A DNA stretch of 64,000 bases. Source: a virus. The stretch spans positions 1-64,000 of the IMG/VR virus record IMGVR_UViG_3300035698_029829; one strand, given 5' to 3'. Each line of letters starts with the position of its first letter. The stretch's first letter is position 1. This document shows positions 33,462 to 40,645 of the stretch, one piece after another. Below the pieces are notes generated by a model. The model was not told the DNA's origin and made no database searches. It was given only the letters and a program-made list of their open reading frames with translations. The translations under genes were made by a program, and so were the position numbers.

Positions 33462-33534
33462 TGGAGCCTACGGGAATCGAACCCGCCACCTCCTGCTTGC
33501 CGAGCAGGCGCTCTTCCATCTGAGCTAAGGCCCC
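33462..33534 (-). tRNA. tRNA-Ala (anticodon GGC)
   Basis: Acceptor GGGGCCT/AGGCTCC, A73 and CCA encoded, stem CCTGC/GCAGG around TCGGCAA. Positions 8-10 (TAG) are the stop of gene 33525-33923. Confidence 0.94.
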
Positions 33535-33923
33535 AAAACCATCTTCTTTAGGAATTCCGGCACTGTATCGCCCTCGGCCTCCCGCACCAACCGGAACAGG
33601 GCGTCCGACGGCAACTCGTGCAGGCTCTCCCCATGTGTCCGCACCACTTCCGCTATCACTTCGTCAGTAAGCTCCAAGTACACCAGCGTCACGTCGTTCC
33701 CACCTGCGTCGATTACCTTGTCATCCAAAGCGGGCGGCACGTAGGAGTAGATACAGGCAAAGTTCTCCTCGGCGATATCGTCGTATCGTTGAATGGCGTA
33801 CCGCAGTATACTGTGTACGCCGAATTTATTGGGGTTCAGGTGCCGGGCCGAAGCATGGACCGGCCTATGGAGGGCGTCTTCAAAGACAGGCGTGTACACC
33901 TGCTGCGCCAGGATAGGGATCAA
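33525..33923 (-). CDS. Hypothetical protein ending in tRNA-Ala
   Basis: 132 residues from TTG 33923, which overlaps the TGA of the upstream gene (TTGA); a GTG at 34004 would overlap that gene by 85 bases. LIPILAQQVYTPVFEDALHR, ASARHLNPNKFGVHSILRYA and VTLVYLELTDEVIAEVV. Mixed fold, not recognised. Its last codons GGG GCC TTAG are the tRNA-Ala 5' end, so the TAG stop comes from tRNA U8-A9-G10. Confidence 0.55.
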   Translation of the reverse strand: MIPILAQQVYTPVFEDALHRPVHASARHLNPNKFGVHSILRYAIQRYDDIAEENFACIYSYVPPALDDKVIDAGGNDVTLVYLELTDEVIAEVVRTHGESLHELPSDALFRLVREAEGDTVPEFLKKMVLGP

Positions 33924-34171
33924 CCCTGGAAAGAACCAGGCCGTTGCCTGCTCTCCAACCCGGCGTGCAACAGGCGATCCTGCTTCTGGAACCTCTCTCT
34001 GCACTCCTTCAATTCCTCCTCAGTCTCAGCGCCCAACGCATCGATCACCGCTGATTCATACTCATCCTCGTTGAAATCCTCAAGCTTTGGGCGTGCCTCC
34101 TCGATTTCATCTTCATACTCAAAGATCCCGATCAAGATCGCCTTACGCTCATCCTGACCTCGTTGCCTCAT
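33920..34171 (-). CDS. Small acidic helical protein
   Basis: 83 residues; GAGGAGG seven bases before ATG. KAILIGIFEYEDEIEEARPK and EDEYESAVIDALGAETEEEL are acidic helices. It overlaps the NadD gene by 23 bases and is co-translated with it. No family recognised. Confidence 0.6.
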   Translation of the reverse strand: MRQRGQDERKAILIGIFEYEDEIEEARPKLEDFNEDEYESAVIDALGAETEEELKECRERFQKQDRLLHAGLESRQRPGSFQG

Positions 34172-34826
34172 ATAAATGCCTCCTCTTGATGTAGTCAGCC
34201 ACCTCGGGCGTTACCAGGCCATCCAGCGGCCCTCTGGCTGCCGCACGACGGCGTACGTCGGTGGAGGATACTTCCATGTCTTCCGTCGATAAAAAGGCCA
34301 AGAGACCCTCCTCGTGCGTCCAGAGACCCCTTCCAAAGTTGGACCAAGCCGTCGGCGCAGGAAAAACCTCGGGCGGAGGCGGAGGGTCATATCCCAGGCG
34401 CGTAAACACCACTATATCCGCCTGCCGAAGCAGATCCTGATACCAACGCCATGTTGGCAACGTCGGGTAAGTATCTGCGCCCACCAAGAGCACCGGCCGC
34501 CCGACGGCAGCCGTCAATTCCTCCACGGTATCGACGGTGTAACTCACGGTGTCGCGCCGCAACTCCACATCGCTCGCTTCTAAGCCTTCGTACCCGGCTA
34601 CAGCCAGCTTCACCATGTGAAAGCGGTGTTCGCCGGAGGCACGCGGGCCATTGGGTTTGTAAGGGCTAACGTAGGTAGGCACAAGCAACACCCGCCGCAG
34701 ACCAAGTGTTTGTTGAGCATCCTCCGCTTTACGGAGATGGCCCAGATGAATCGGGTCGAAGGACCCACCAAAGAGACCGATGCGCCCACGCACGAAGCTA
34801 AGTAGCTGCGGATGTGGCTTATCCAT
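34149..34826 (-). CDS. nadD: Nicotinate-nucleotide adenylyltransferase
   Basis: 225 residues. NadD joins nicotinate mononucleotide and ATP to deamido-NAD. GLFGGSFDPIHLGHLRKAED (~17) has the nucleotidyltransferase H-x-G-H motif, LLVGADTYPTLPTWRWYQ (~115) the NadD substrate loop, and VSSTDVRRR (~190) the S-S-T-x-I-R motif. Length is normal. It is the first gene behind promoter P5. With NadE (62678-63553) it would complete the last two steps of NAD synthesis from nicotinate mononucleotide. Confidence 0.92.
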   Translation of the reverse strand: MDKPHPQLLSFVRGRIGLFGGSFDPIHLGHLRKAEDAQQTLGLRRVLLVPTYVSPYKPNGPRASGEHRFHMVKLAVAGYEGLEASDVELRRDTVSYTVDTVEELTAAVGRPVLLVGADTYPTLPTWRWYQDLLRQADIVVFTRLGYDPPPPPEVFPAPTAWSNFGRGLWTHEEGLLAFLSTEDMEVSSTDVRRRAAARGPLDGLVTPEVADYIKRRHLYEATRSG

Positions 34827-34832
34827 ACGAAA

Positions 34833-34861
34833 AAGCTACCAGTCTTCTCAGAGTTTGTCAA
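34833..34861 (-). promoter_or_regulatory. Promoter P5 (TTGACA-17-TAGCTT)
   Basis: -35 at 34856-34861 in ACTCTTGACAAAC, -10 at 34833-34838, seven bases before the nadD ATG, so the message is nearly leaderless or starts just inside the gene. Confidence 0.7.
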
Positions 34862-34884
34862 GAGTATTCATGGTACGAAACTGA

Positions 34885-34958
34885 TACGCGGGGCGGGACT
34901 CGAACCCGCATAAAAGCAGCTTGTAAGGCTGCCGCCTGGCCAATTAGGCGACCCGCGC
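34885..34958 (-). tRNA. tRNA-Val (anticodon TAC)
   Basis: Acceptor GCGCGGG/CCCGCGT, stem GCAGC/GCTGC around CTTACAA, T-arm GCGGG/CCCGC. CCA not encoded. Confidence 0.93.
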
Positions 34959-34965
34959 GCATAGT

Positions 34966-34995
34966 AGCCCTTCCCAGGCTCGAACCGAAAATCTC
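34966..34995 (-). pseudogene. tRNA 3' fragment (T-arm) after virion gene
   Basis: Directly after the stop of 34996-35475 the minus strand reads TTCGGTTCGAGCCTGGGAAG, a recognisable but imperfect T-arm with acceptor remnant. No 5' half is present. Confidence 0.5.
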
Positions 34996-35475
34996 TTAAA
35001 TGATGGACAGCCCGATGCCGTCAGAATACACGGTGATCGAATCATGGTTGCCTGAAATAATTACGTTAGGCTGCCCGTCAATAAACTCCCCACCTTCGCA
35101 AGTCAAAGTGATTGGAAAGGTCCCCGCTCCACCAGATCCGTCTTTGATTACCACCCTTCGATTGCTGGCCACGATCTGAGCGGTCATCCACCGAAGCACG
35201 CAAAACCCCATTGTTGCCCGAGTAACATGAAGAATTGCATCATCCGCGAGAATGTCATAATTCGCGACGTTGACGATTGTCGGGGGCTTTGCATTGATAG
35301 CCTCCCAGCAAACGCCACCGACACCGTCGGCCACGATGTGCCAGCCAGCCGTGACGCCTGTACTCAGGATGTCGATGCCTTCGGGGAAACCCAAGATCTT
35401 CCACGTTTCACCGCTGTCCTCGGTATACTCCCAATGACCTCCTCTGAGTCGTACATTGAACCAAGGCCCAGGCAT
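34996..35475 (-). CDS. Putative tail appendage or virion surface protein
   Basis: 159 residues. WFNVRLRGGHWEYTEDSGET at the start and the end RVVIKDGSGGAGTFPITL, EGGEFIDGQPNVIISGNHDS, ITVYSDGIGLSII reproduce a beta-strand ladder very common at C-termini of phage fibre and appendage proteins (I-D-G-x-x-x-x-x-I ... V-x-x-D-G). It ends against a tRNA fragment and is followed upstream by two more virion-type genes. Role inferred from that signature. Confidence 0.6.
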   Translation of the reverse strand: MPGPWFNVRLRGGHWEYTEDSGETWKILGFPEGIDILSTGVTAGWHIVADGVGGVCWEAINAKPPTIVNVANYDILADDAILHVTRATMGFCVLRWMTAQIVASNRRVVIKDGSGGAGTFPITLTCEGGEFIDGQPNVIISGNHDSITVYSDGIGLSII

Positions 35476-35510
35476 AGTGACCCTCGCTATTGTTCTCCAT
35501 CTATTATCTT

Positions 35511-35597
35511 CGAGAGAACTGCTCGTTGGCCACTAAGATAAAGCGTCGCTCAAACTTCAAAAAAATGATACAGAGAAGGATTCGAGCCCCAAGTCCT
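35511..35597 (-). repeat. Duplicated block with tRNA 3' remnant (copy 1)
   Basis: ATTATCTTC..., then AAGCGTCGCTCAAACTTCAA and ATGATACAGAGAAGG nearly repeat 37701-37795, where the same order leads into an intact tRNA-Leu(CAA). Here only a degenerate T-arm (GGGGCTCGAATCCTT on the minus strand) remains, touching the stop of 35596-36930. Confidence 0.55.
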
Positions 35598-36930
35598 AAG
35601 AGTGAATTTCCACGAATCCCGTTGTTGAGACCCGCATGTGGATTAGCCCAGTCAGATCTTCTTGGATAATAATTTTCAGTCTGTCCAAATCCTTGTGCTT
35701 CAGAATAATCGGGACCGGGAGCTTGAGGCTGACGACAAGGACGGTATTGGTGCCGTCACCATCAGCTTGGTAAGTGGTTCCAGCCCACCAAAGGAGTTCG
35801 CCTAAACTGTGGATGGTCTCTGAGGTGACACGTACACCGCCCTGCCATTGCTCGTAGCGATAGCCCTCCAGGAGTGTCTCTCCCAGGATCTTATCGTAAG
35901 CCAATGCAGGAGGCGTAGCAGCCAAAGCATCCACGAAATAATGACGAACCTCCGTGATATGCAACCAAGTACCGGCATCGGGGCTGACTTCGTACTCTAC
36001 GATACCAGCGCCGCCGCCCTCATCCTCCCACTCGATCAAGTCGATGTACACCATCAAAAGCGCGTCTTTAATTTTAATCCTGACGCTTGAGACTGTCTTC
36101 CCGACCAAATCCAAATCCGTAAGAGGGACGATAAAACGCTGCCATTCATCCAACGCAGCAGTATCCAGATAGTCTTCGATGTTGACTTTGTTCCCGACGG
36201 CACCACCAGCAGCGTCCTTACCCCAGAACTCAATGTGTTTTCCGGCTTTCCAGCTTGTAATGTAGATCCACCCGGAAACCACGTCGTAAGTTGTAAGATC
36301 CAGAGGAGCGCCTGCGGTGAAGGCAGCCTCGCCGTCCCTACCGGCAGCAATAGCATCAACGGACCTGCCGGAACCAGGGCAGCTCACGACATCACTGGTG
36401 TTGCACTTGGTGATGTCATGTGACGGGTCGGCGATGATGGACACCACCGCCCCTGTCGCCGTCGCCGACACCCCTGTGATTGTATCAAGCTCGGCGGCGA
36501 GGGCCGTAGCCGTTGCATCGTTGTCCCCTCCGACGAGGTTCCAATCAACACCTTCGGTGATGGTCGTGTCCGCTCCGCCAACCCCAATAGTCTGAGTGTC
36601 ATTGGCGCAGTTGTTCGCATTGGTGATGGTGATAACTGCTTGCTTGGCGTGCGTATCATCAGCCACAAAATCCCAAGTTCCCTTAATCGCAAGAGCAGTC
36701 CAGAAATTTTGATCCCCGCCGTCGTAGATACCCAGCGGAACACCAGCGAGGCCACCAGGGATCGCCATCTCCGCCCCGTAGTCATCATTGAGAAAAAACT
36801 TGTACGCAGGGTCGAATATTTTCAACGGACGGGTAGCAACAACGGCCGCGCGGGTTTCGTCCCCTTGGGCATTGTCAACTGCCGCTTGGAGGCCGGTTTC
36901 AGAATCGGCTATTAAGGTCCTGAGCGCCAT
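35596..36930 (-). CDS. Virion structural protein with carbohydrate-binding-like region
   Basis: 444 residues; stop TAG. The first 75 residues (MALRTLIADSETGLQAAVDN) look like a common virion-attachment module. Residues 105-200 contain VITITNANNCANDTQTIGVG and ATATALAAELDTITGVSATA, a repeat type also seen in the sheath insert. The centre (VSGWIYITSWKAGKHIEFWG; WQRFIVPLTDLDLVGKTVSS) resembles jelly-roll carbohydrate-binding modules. I infer a tail or capsid decoration protein that may touch the host surface. Confidence 0.6.
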   Translation of the reverse strand: MALRTLIADSETGLQAAVDNAQGDETRAAVVATRPLKIFDPAYKFFLNDDYGAEMAIPGGLAGVPLGIYDGGDQNFWTALAIKGTWDFVADDTHAKQAVITITNANNCANDTQTIGVGGADTTITEGVDWNLVGGDNDATATALAAELDTITGVSATATGAVVSIIADPSHDITKCNTSDVVSCPGSGRSVDAIAAGRDGEAAFTAGAPLDLTTYDVVSGWIYITSWKAGKHIEFWGKDAAGGAVGNKVNIEDYLDTAALDEWQRFIVPLTDLDLVGKTVSSVRIKIKDALLMVYIDLIEWEDEGGGAGIVEYEVSPDAGTWLHITEVRHYFVDALAATPPALAYDKILGETLLEGYRYEQWQGGVRVTSETIHSLGELLWWAGTTYQADGDGTNTVLVVSLKLPVPIILKHKDLDRLKIIIQEDLTGLIHMRVSTTGFVEIHS

Positions 36931-36942
36931 TGATTACAGCCT

Positions 36943-37485
36943 TTAGTCAGTCGAGTGAAAGAAAATGGAAATTATTGCGTTGACAGTTGTGTTGGCTGAA
37001 CTCCACAGCGTAAGCACGGTGTTCTTCGGGAGGATCAGATCAGACTTCCAGACGAACTTCCTTGTGCCTTCCAGGGCCAAAAAACTTATGCGGTCAACCT
37101 CATCGCCGGTGGTCAGTTGCAAATCGTCGCCCTGCTGACAAACACAATCTGCCAACCGACCGGACCCCACATTGCGATTCACCGGTACTAGGTCGGTAGG
37201 AGCGTTGGGAGTCCCAGCATTGCGAATCTCAGTATATAACTCCGTATCGGCTAAAACGAACGCCTTGATGCTGCTGATAAATAGATCGGTGTCGGACTCG
37301 TTCTTAATGAAAAGAAGGCACTTGTTCACGCCTCCGGCAGCCTGGTCCAACACGACCGAGTAGGCGTCCCCGTGCTCATGGTTTACATGATGCTGTAGTT
37401 CGACGGCAATGGCATTCGTCAACAGCATATTCTCATTGGTCACTTTTGCACCGTGACCACCACCAGACGCGTCTTTAATAATCAT
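36943..37485 (-). CDS. Putative virion protein
   Basis: 180 residues. Beta-rich: KVTNENMLLTNAIAVELQHH, KCLLFIKNESDTDLFISSIK and KFVWKSDLILPKNTVLTLWS, patterns frequent in phage structural proteins. Twelve bases from the next virion gene. No precise family. Confidence 0.55.
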   Translation of the reverse strand: MIIKDASGGGHGAKVTNENMLLTNAIAVELQHHVNHEHGDAYSVVLDQAAGGVNKCLLFIKNESDTDLFISSIKAFVLADTELYTEIRNAGTPNAPTDLVPVNRNVGSGRLADCVCQQGDDLQLTTGDEVDRISFLALEGTRKFVWKSDLILPKNTVLTLWSSANTTVNAIISIFFHSTD

Positions 37486-37688
37486 CCTGGTTCTCCTTCT
37501 GTGTCTTCCTCGCCCAGTTTCTCTCCGGCAAACTCAGCAAGATAAAGGTTGGTTTTAACCGCCTCAATCAAGATCAATTCCAAAAGCTCCCTGGTGTCCA
37601 GATTCTTCAGGTCGGCAAGGGTAAGTAATGTCCCGTCTGTCGCCTGGATTTTGGTAGACTTAAAATGACTCACTAGACAATCCACCAT
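37482..37688 (-). CDS. Small helical protein preceding virion genes
   Basis: 68 residues, overlapping the next start by four bases (ATGA type). DLKNLDTRELLELILIEAVK and TNLYLAEFAGEKLGEEDTEG: two helices and an acidic tail, like small assembly chaperone or fibre-attachment proteins. Function unknown. Confidence 0.5.
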   Translation of the reverse strand: MVDCLVSHFKSTKIQATDGTLLTLADLKNLDTRELLELILIEAVKTNLYLAEFAGEKLGEEDTEGEPG

Positions 37689-37770
37689 TCAGTTTTCCAC
37701 TTGTTATCTTCTTCGGGAAGGCTGTTCGTCTGCCACTGAATAGAGCGTCGCTCAAACTTCAAGAAAATGA

Positions 37771-37852
37771 TGCCCAGAGGGGGATTCGAACCCCCACGCC
37801 CGAAGGCCCTGGCGTTTGAAACCAGGTCGTCTGCCAATTCCGTCATCTGGGC
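37771..37852 (-). tRNA. tRNA-Leu (anticodon CAA)
   Basis: Acceptor GCCCAGA/TCTGGGC, A73, stem CTGGT/GCCAG around TTCAAAC, long variable arm. Confidence 0.92.
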
Positions 37853-37927
37853 TTAGGTTTGTTGATAGTGAAACGGGAAATATGAGACACAAAAGGATTT
37901 GTTGCTAGTGGACGAGACACAAACTGA

Positions 37928-38000
37928 AGCGGGCAATGGGACTCGAACCCACGACCTTCTGCATGGCAAGCAGATGCTCTACCAACTGAGCTATACCCGC
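37928..38000 (-). tRNA. tRNA-Gly (anticodon GCC)
   Basis: Acceptor GCGGGTA/TGCCCGC, stem TCTGC/GCAGA around TTGCCAT. TAG at positions 8-10 is the stop of gene 37991-38194. Confidence 0.95.
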
Positions 38001-38194
38001 ATATCGTAAAACTCCACCACGCACGGCACCAGGTCTCCGGCGTCCGGCAACGACGGCCTAAAGCCGTCCTCACGCGCCTTAAACCCATCGAAAACGGCTT
38101 GTACGGCCCGCGCCTCGGCGTCCTCGCAGCTCTCGGCATCGAGGATAAGCCCCAGTTCATAGCCGTACCCTCGCCGCTTGTTCAAAAGCAGCAC
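37991..38194 (-). CDS. Small protein ending in tRNA-Gly
   Basis: 67 residues from GTG 38194. GYELGLILDAESCEDAEARA then VFDGFKAREDGFRPSLPD: alpha/beta. The final ATG CGG GTA TAG is the tRNA-Gly(GCC) 5' end. The frame stays open and coding-like upstream to about 38258 (RAYHVLLLNKRR context) without ATG, GTG or TTG, so the true start is uncertain and may be non-canonical. Confidence 0.5.
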   Translation of the reverse strand: MLLLNKRRGYGYELGLILDAESCEDAEARAVQAVFDGFKAREDGFRPSLPDAGDLVPCVVEFYDMRV

Positions 38195-38258
38195 GTGGTA
38201 CGCCCTGGTGGTCTTCTTCTTCGTCAGACTACCCTTTGTCTTCGAAAAATACCAAAAA

Positions 38259-38684
38259 TCAGTCCTTCTTTAGCAGATCGTACCCGTAATACCAAGCCCT
38301 TTCAGCCTCACGGTAATCACGCAGCCAACGGTTGTTGCGCTCCCGCAAATAGCTCTCGGTCGGCGAAAGGGGGTACCGGCACTCCCTGCCTTCCTTAGCA
38401 GCCCGGTAACCCGCCTTAATGGCGCGTTCGAGATCTCGATAAGCCCACTCGGTCAGCAGGTGTTCAAAGGGAATGAATCCCCGTCCTCGGTAAAGTTCGC
38501 GGCGCTCTTCCTTGCAGCGCTTCGCCGCCGCGCGCAAGCGCCGGACCTCGATATGGATGATTTCGGGGTAGCGGCCACGCCAACGCGCACGTCGGGTGCT
38601 CTTGTGGTGGTAATTCTCTTCGGATTGGAGGTTCCGGCGCACCGGAACGGGCGGAATGCCGTCACGCTTCTCGTACTTACCCAT
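38259..38684 (-). CDS. Very basic hypothetical protein
   Basis: 141 residues; ATG follows AAGGAAACCAAC. Rich in Arg/Lys/Tyr (KSTRRARWRGRYPEIIHIEV; RRLRAAAKRCKEERREL; YRAAKEGRECRYPLSPTESY). Probably nucleic-acid binding. Likely transcribed from P6. Confidence 0.55.
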   Translation of the reverse strand: MGKYEKRDGIPPVPVRRNLQSEENYHHKSTRRARWRGRYPEIIHIEVRRLRAAAKRCKEERRELYRGRGFIPFEHLLTEWAYRDLERAIKAGYRAAKEGRECRYPLSPTESYLRERNNRWLRDYREAERAWYYGYDLLKKD

Positions 38685-38776
38685 GTTGGTTTCCTTTCGG
38701 TTATGCTAAACCTAAAAACCGCATGGGTTCCTCCTTTCAGTTGTGTGAACGCACAAAGCGCGATCTTGCAGACAGC

Positions 38777-38805
38777 ATCATCGCAGAGCACACAAGGTTT
38801 GTCAA
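38777..38805 (-). promoter_or_regulatory. Promoter P6 (TTGACA-17-GATGAT)
   Basis: -35 at 38800-38805 in TTCTTGACAAACC; the -10 (38777-38782) is a weaker match. Drives 38259-38684. Confidence 0.6.
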
Positions 38806-38816
38806 GAACTTTTTGA

Positions 38817-38888
38817 AGCGGACGACGGGAATCGAACCCGCAATAAGCAGCTTGGAAGGCTGCCGCCGTACCATTTGGCTACGTCCGC
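38817..38888 (-). tRNA. tRNA-Gly (anticodon TCC)
   Basis: Acceptor GCGGACG/CGTCCGC, stem GCAGC/GCTGC around CTTCCAA. Positions 8-10 form the TAG stop of gene 38879-39148. Confidence 0.95.
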
Positions 38889-39148
38889 GCACACACTTCG
38901 GCTTTGTACCGCTCATACTCGCTTCGAAGCCAATTTTGGATGTTCTCCATGTCTTCGTCATCCATCAAACCATCGTGAATGCAGGCAACAAGGGCTTTGA
39001 CGAGGACACCATCTCTGATCTTTGGATCAAATGTCTCCACCAAAGTAATTACCTTGCCGGTCGCCTCGCTAATGTCAGCCACTTTATCGCAGAGATCATC
39101 AAATTTTTCAGATTCGAGTCTCTTTTGAAGGTCGATAAGATTGTCCAT
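38879..39148 (-). CDS. Small helical protein ending in tRNA-Gly
   Basis: 89 residues from ATG 39148 (GGGAGG four bases ahead). NLIDLQKRLESEKFDDLCDK, ADISEATGKVITLVETF and MDDEDMENIQNWLRSEYERY: all helical. Ends CGG ACG TAG inside tRNA-Gly(TCC). No family recognised. Confidence 0.6.
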   Translation of the reverse strand: MDNLIDLQKRLESEKFDDLCDKVADISEATGKVITLVETFDPKIRDGVLVKALVACIHDGLMDDEDMENIQNWLRSEYERYKAEVCART

Positions 39149-39169
39149 AGCACCTCCCAACACTACTGA

Positions 39170-39253
39170 TGCGAACGGGGGGAATCGAACCCCCACAACC
39201 GTAAGGTCACAGGCATCTCGGGCCTGCGTGTCTACCAGTTCCACCACGTTCGC
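39170..39253 (-). tRNA. tRNA-Leu (anticodon GAG), C33 variant
   Basis: Acceptor GCGAACG/CGTTCGC, D-arm GTGGTGGAACTGGTAGACAC, stem CAGGC/GCCTG around CCGAGAT. Position 33 is C instead of the near-universal U. Confidence 0.85.
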
Positions 39254-39261
39254 AAACTGGA

Positions 39262-39339
39262 GCCGGGCATCCGGAGTTGAACCGGAAAGCAGCAAACTCG
39301 TCTCTCCAACCCTGGAGATCACCCAGGTGGACTACCCGA
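39262..39339 (-). pseudogene. Aberrant tRNA-like sequence
   Basis: TCGGGTA pairs with TGCCCGG (two wobbles), the T-arm TCCGG/CCGGA is good, but the middle folds only as TCTCC AGGGTT GGAGA with a 6-base loop and the D-arm is poor. Probably a decayed tRNA. Confidence 0.45.
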
Positions 39340-39351
39340 CACGAAAGGTGA

Positions 39352-39435
39352 TGTGGTCGGGGGGAGTCGAACCCCCACCCCCTCGCGGGGACCAGGTTCT
39401 GAACCTGGCGTGGCTGCCAGTTACACCACGACCAC
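39352..39435 (-). tRNA. tRNA-Leu (anticodon CAG)
   Basis: Acceptor GTGGTCG/CGACCAC, A73, stem CCAGG/CCTGG around TTCAGAA, long variable arm. Confidence 0.94.
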
Positions 39436-39444
39436 AGAAGACAA

Positions 39445-39528
39445 TGCGACCGAGAGGATTCGAACCTCCACCCCGTTGCCAGGACCAGCCCCTCAAGCTG
39501 GCGTGTCTACCAGTTTCACCACGGTCGC
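39445..39528 (-). tRNA. tRNA-Leu (anticodon GAG), copy 2
   Basis: Acceptor GCGACCG/CGGTCGC, stem CCAGC/GCTGG around TTGAGGG; normal U33, unlike the other GAG copy. Confidence 0.93.
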
Positions 39529-39549
39529 ATAAAATAGGCAGAGGGTATC

Positions 39550-39570
39550 GCGAGGATATGTGCGCTGCGC
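39550..39570 (-). repeat. 21-base repeat E (truncated Y-RNA stem?)
   Basis: Identical to 58736-58756. On the minus strand GCG-CAGCGCACATATCCT-CGC resembles the outer stem and internal-loop strands of the four Y-RNA-like elements with the inner domain deleted. Confidence 0.45.
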
Positions 39571-39619
39571 CTCCGGTTTCACTTGGCCTTCGCTACTTTC
39601 CGGGACCCTTTCTGCCACT

Positions 39620-39703
39620 TGCTCACGAGAGGACTCGAACCTCCACGGGGTTACCCCCATACGGGCCTAAGCCGTATGTGTCTACCAGTTCCACCACGCG
39701 AGC
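39620..39703 (-). tRNA. tRNA-Leu (anticodon TAG)
   Basis: Acceptor GCTCGCG/CGTGAGC, stem TACGG/CCGTA around CTTAGGC, long variable arm. Confidence 0.94.
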
Positions 39704-39713
39704 ATAAAATCGG

Positions 39714-39923
39714 TCAATCTGGTCGTATCCAATCAGAAGCCTTCCGCTGATGTTTGTAATCCTGCGACCGCTCTAAAACCTTCTTCTCCTCCAACTTCGT
39801 GCCACAGCTCATCACAATCCAGCCATCCACGCCCTTGATCTTCAAAGCCTTCCCCTTCTTTGCGAAGCGTTGGGGAAGCCAAGCGGTTTTACGCGCCGAG
39901 CCTCGGGAAAGATTGCACTGCAC
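39714..39923 (-). CDS. Small W-I-P-type phage protein
   Basis: 69 residues from GTG 39923. QCNLSRGSARKTAWLPQRFA, then KGKALKIKGVDGWIVMSC, resembles a widespread small phage protein of unknown role (Q-C-x-L-x-R-G ... W-x-P ... D-G-W-x-V). AGGAGG sits eight bases before an in-frame ATT at 39932, whose A is the last base of the upstream TAA; translation may start there (ILYVQCNL), which is the ideal spacing. Confidence 0.6.
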   Translation of the reverse strand: MQCNLSRGSARKTAWLPQRFAKKGKALKIKGVDGWIVMSCGTKLEEKKVLERSQDYKHQRKASDWIRPD

Positions 39924-39931
39924 GTACAGAA

Positions 39932-40174
39932 TTAGACCGGCCTCCTAATTTCTAACTGGTTCGCTTTCACCATCAAATCACCACCCGGGTTCAGCACCAC
40001 TTCGAGTTCCTTTGGGAAGTGTATCTTTAGCGCCCCTTCATACTTAAAAATCCTGATTTCCCCATCCAAGCCATCCTCGGGGATGATGGGGATGTCGACC
40101 TCGAAAACCTCCGCTTCCTCGCGCAACTCGGGTTTTCGCGCCTGCTCCTCGTCTCGAATCAAAATTACGCGCAT
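39932..40174 (-). CDS. Small hypothetical protein
   Basis: 80 residues; GAGGAGG seven bases before ATG, and a TGGTAAGAT promoter-like site 22 bases further up. MRVILIRDEEQARKPELREE, EVFEVDIPIIPEDGLDGEIR, KIHFPKELEVVLNPGGDLMV. Beta-rich; not recognised. Confidence 0.6.
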   Translation of the reverse strand: MRVILIRDEEQARKPELREEAEVFEVDIPIIPEDGLDGEIRIFKYEGALKIHFPKELEVVLNPGGDLMVKANQLEIRRPV

Positions 40175-40195
40175 GACAAGTCCTCCTCAATACCT

Positions 40196-40204
40196 ATCTT
40201 ACCA
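40196..40204 (-). promoter_or_regulatory. TGGTAAGAT extended -10 motif
   Basis: TGGTAAGATAGG upstream of the gene starting at 40174. No -35 box at 17 bases. Confidence 0.55.
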
Positions 40205-40216
40205 CGCGCGAGCTAA

Positions 40217-40298
40217 TGCGAGGCAGGGGATTCGAACCCCTACGCCCGAAGGCCCTCGGGTTTAGGCCGAGGTCGTCTGCCAATTCCGTCAGCCTCGC
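40217..40298 (-). tRNA. tRNA-Leu (anticodon TAA), C33 variant
   Basis: Acceptor GCGAGGC/GCCTCGC, stem CTCGG/CCGAG around CCTAAAC (C33), long variable arm. Confidence 0.87.
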
Positions 40299-40431
40299 AT
40301 AGATAATAAAAATAGGAGGGACTGGCCCCAGTCGCCTTGGCCATCAACGAACGGGGAAAACAGGCCGACGCCGCTCACACGCCCTTAAAGCGTGCGCTTC
40401 CGCCGGTGCCGCAGTCCACATTGAAAGTTGG
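40299..40431. other. Non-coding spacer with hairpins
   Basis: No gene seen. On the minus strand CGCACGC and GCGTGTG pair across a 7-base loop. It may be a processing or attenuation structure between tRNA-Pro and tRNA-Leu, or a tRNA relic. Confidence 0.3.
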
Positions 40432-40506
40432 TCGGGGTGGCCGGACTCGAACCGGCGGCTCCACGGTCCCGAACCGTGTACTCTAAACCAACTGAGCTAC
40501 ACCCCG
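40432..40506 (-). tRNA. tRNA-Pro (anticodon CGG)
   Basis: Nearly identical to the Pro(GGG) gene at 31748: acceptor CGGGGTG/CACCCCG, loop TTCGGGA, CCA encoded. Confidence 0.95.
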
Positions 40507-40512
40507 AAATGG

Positions 40513-40586
40513 TCGGAGCACGGGGATTCGAACCCCGGACCCTCGGCTCCCAAAGCCGATGCGCTACCAGACTGCGCTATGCTCCG
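40513..40586 (-). tRNA. tRNA-Pro (anticodon TGG)
   Basis: Acceptor CGGAGCA/TGCTCCG, A73 and CCA encoded, stem TCGGC/GCCGA around TTTGGGA. Confidence 0.95.
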
Positions 40587-40599
40587 ATAATATCCCGGC

Positions 40600-40645
40600 C
40601 CCCGCCCATTGGGAAATCAGGACTCGAACCTGAGCGACCGGGGGT
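40600..40645 (-). pseudogene. tRNA T-arm fragment
   Basis: TCAGG TTCGAGT CCTGA is an intact T-arm, but there is no matching 5' acceptor strand (the flanking TTTCCCA has no partner). It follows the permuted module below. Confidence 0.45.
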
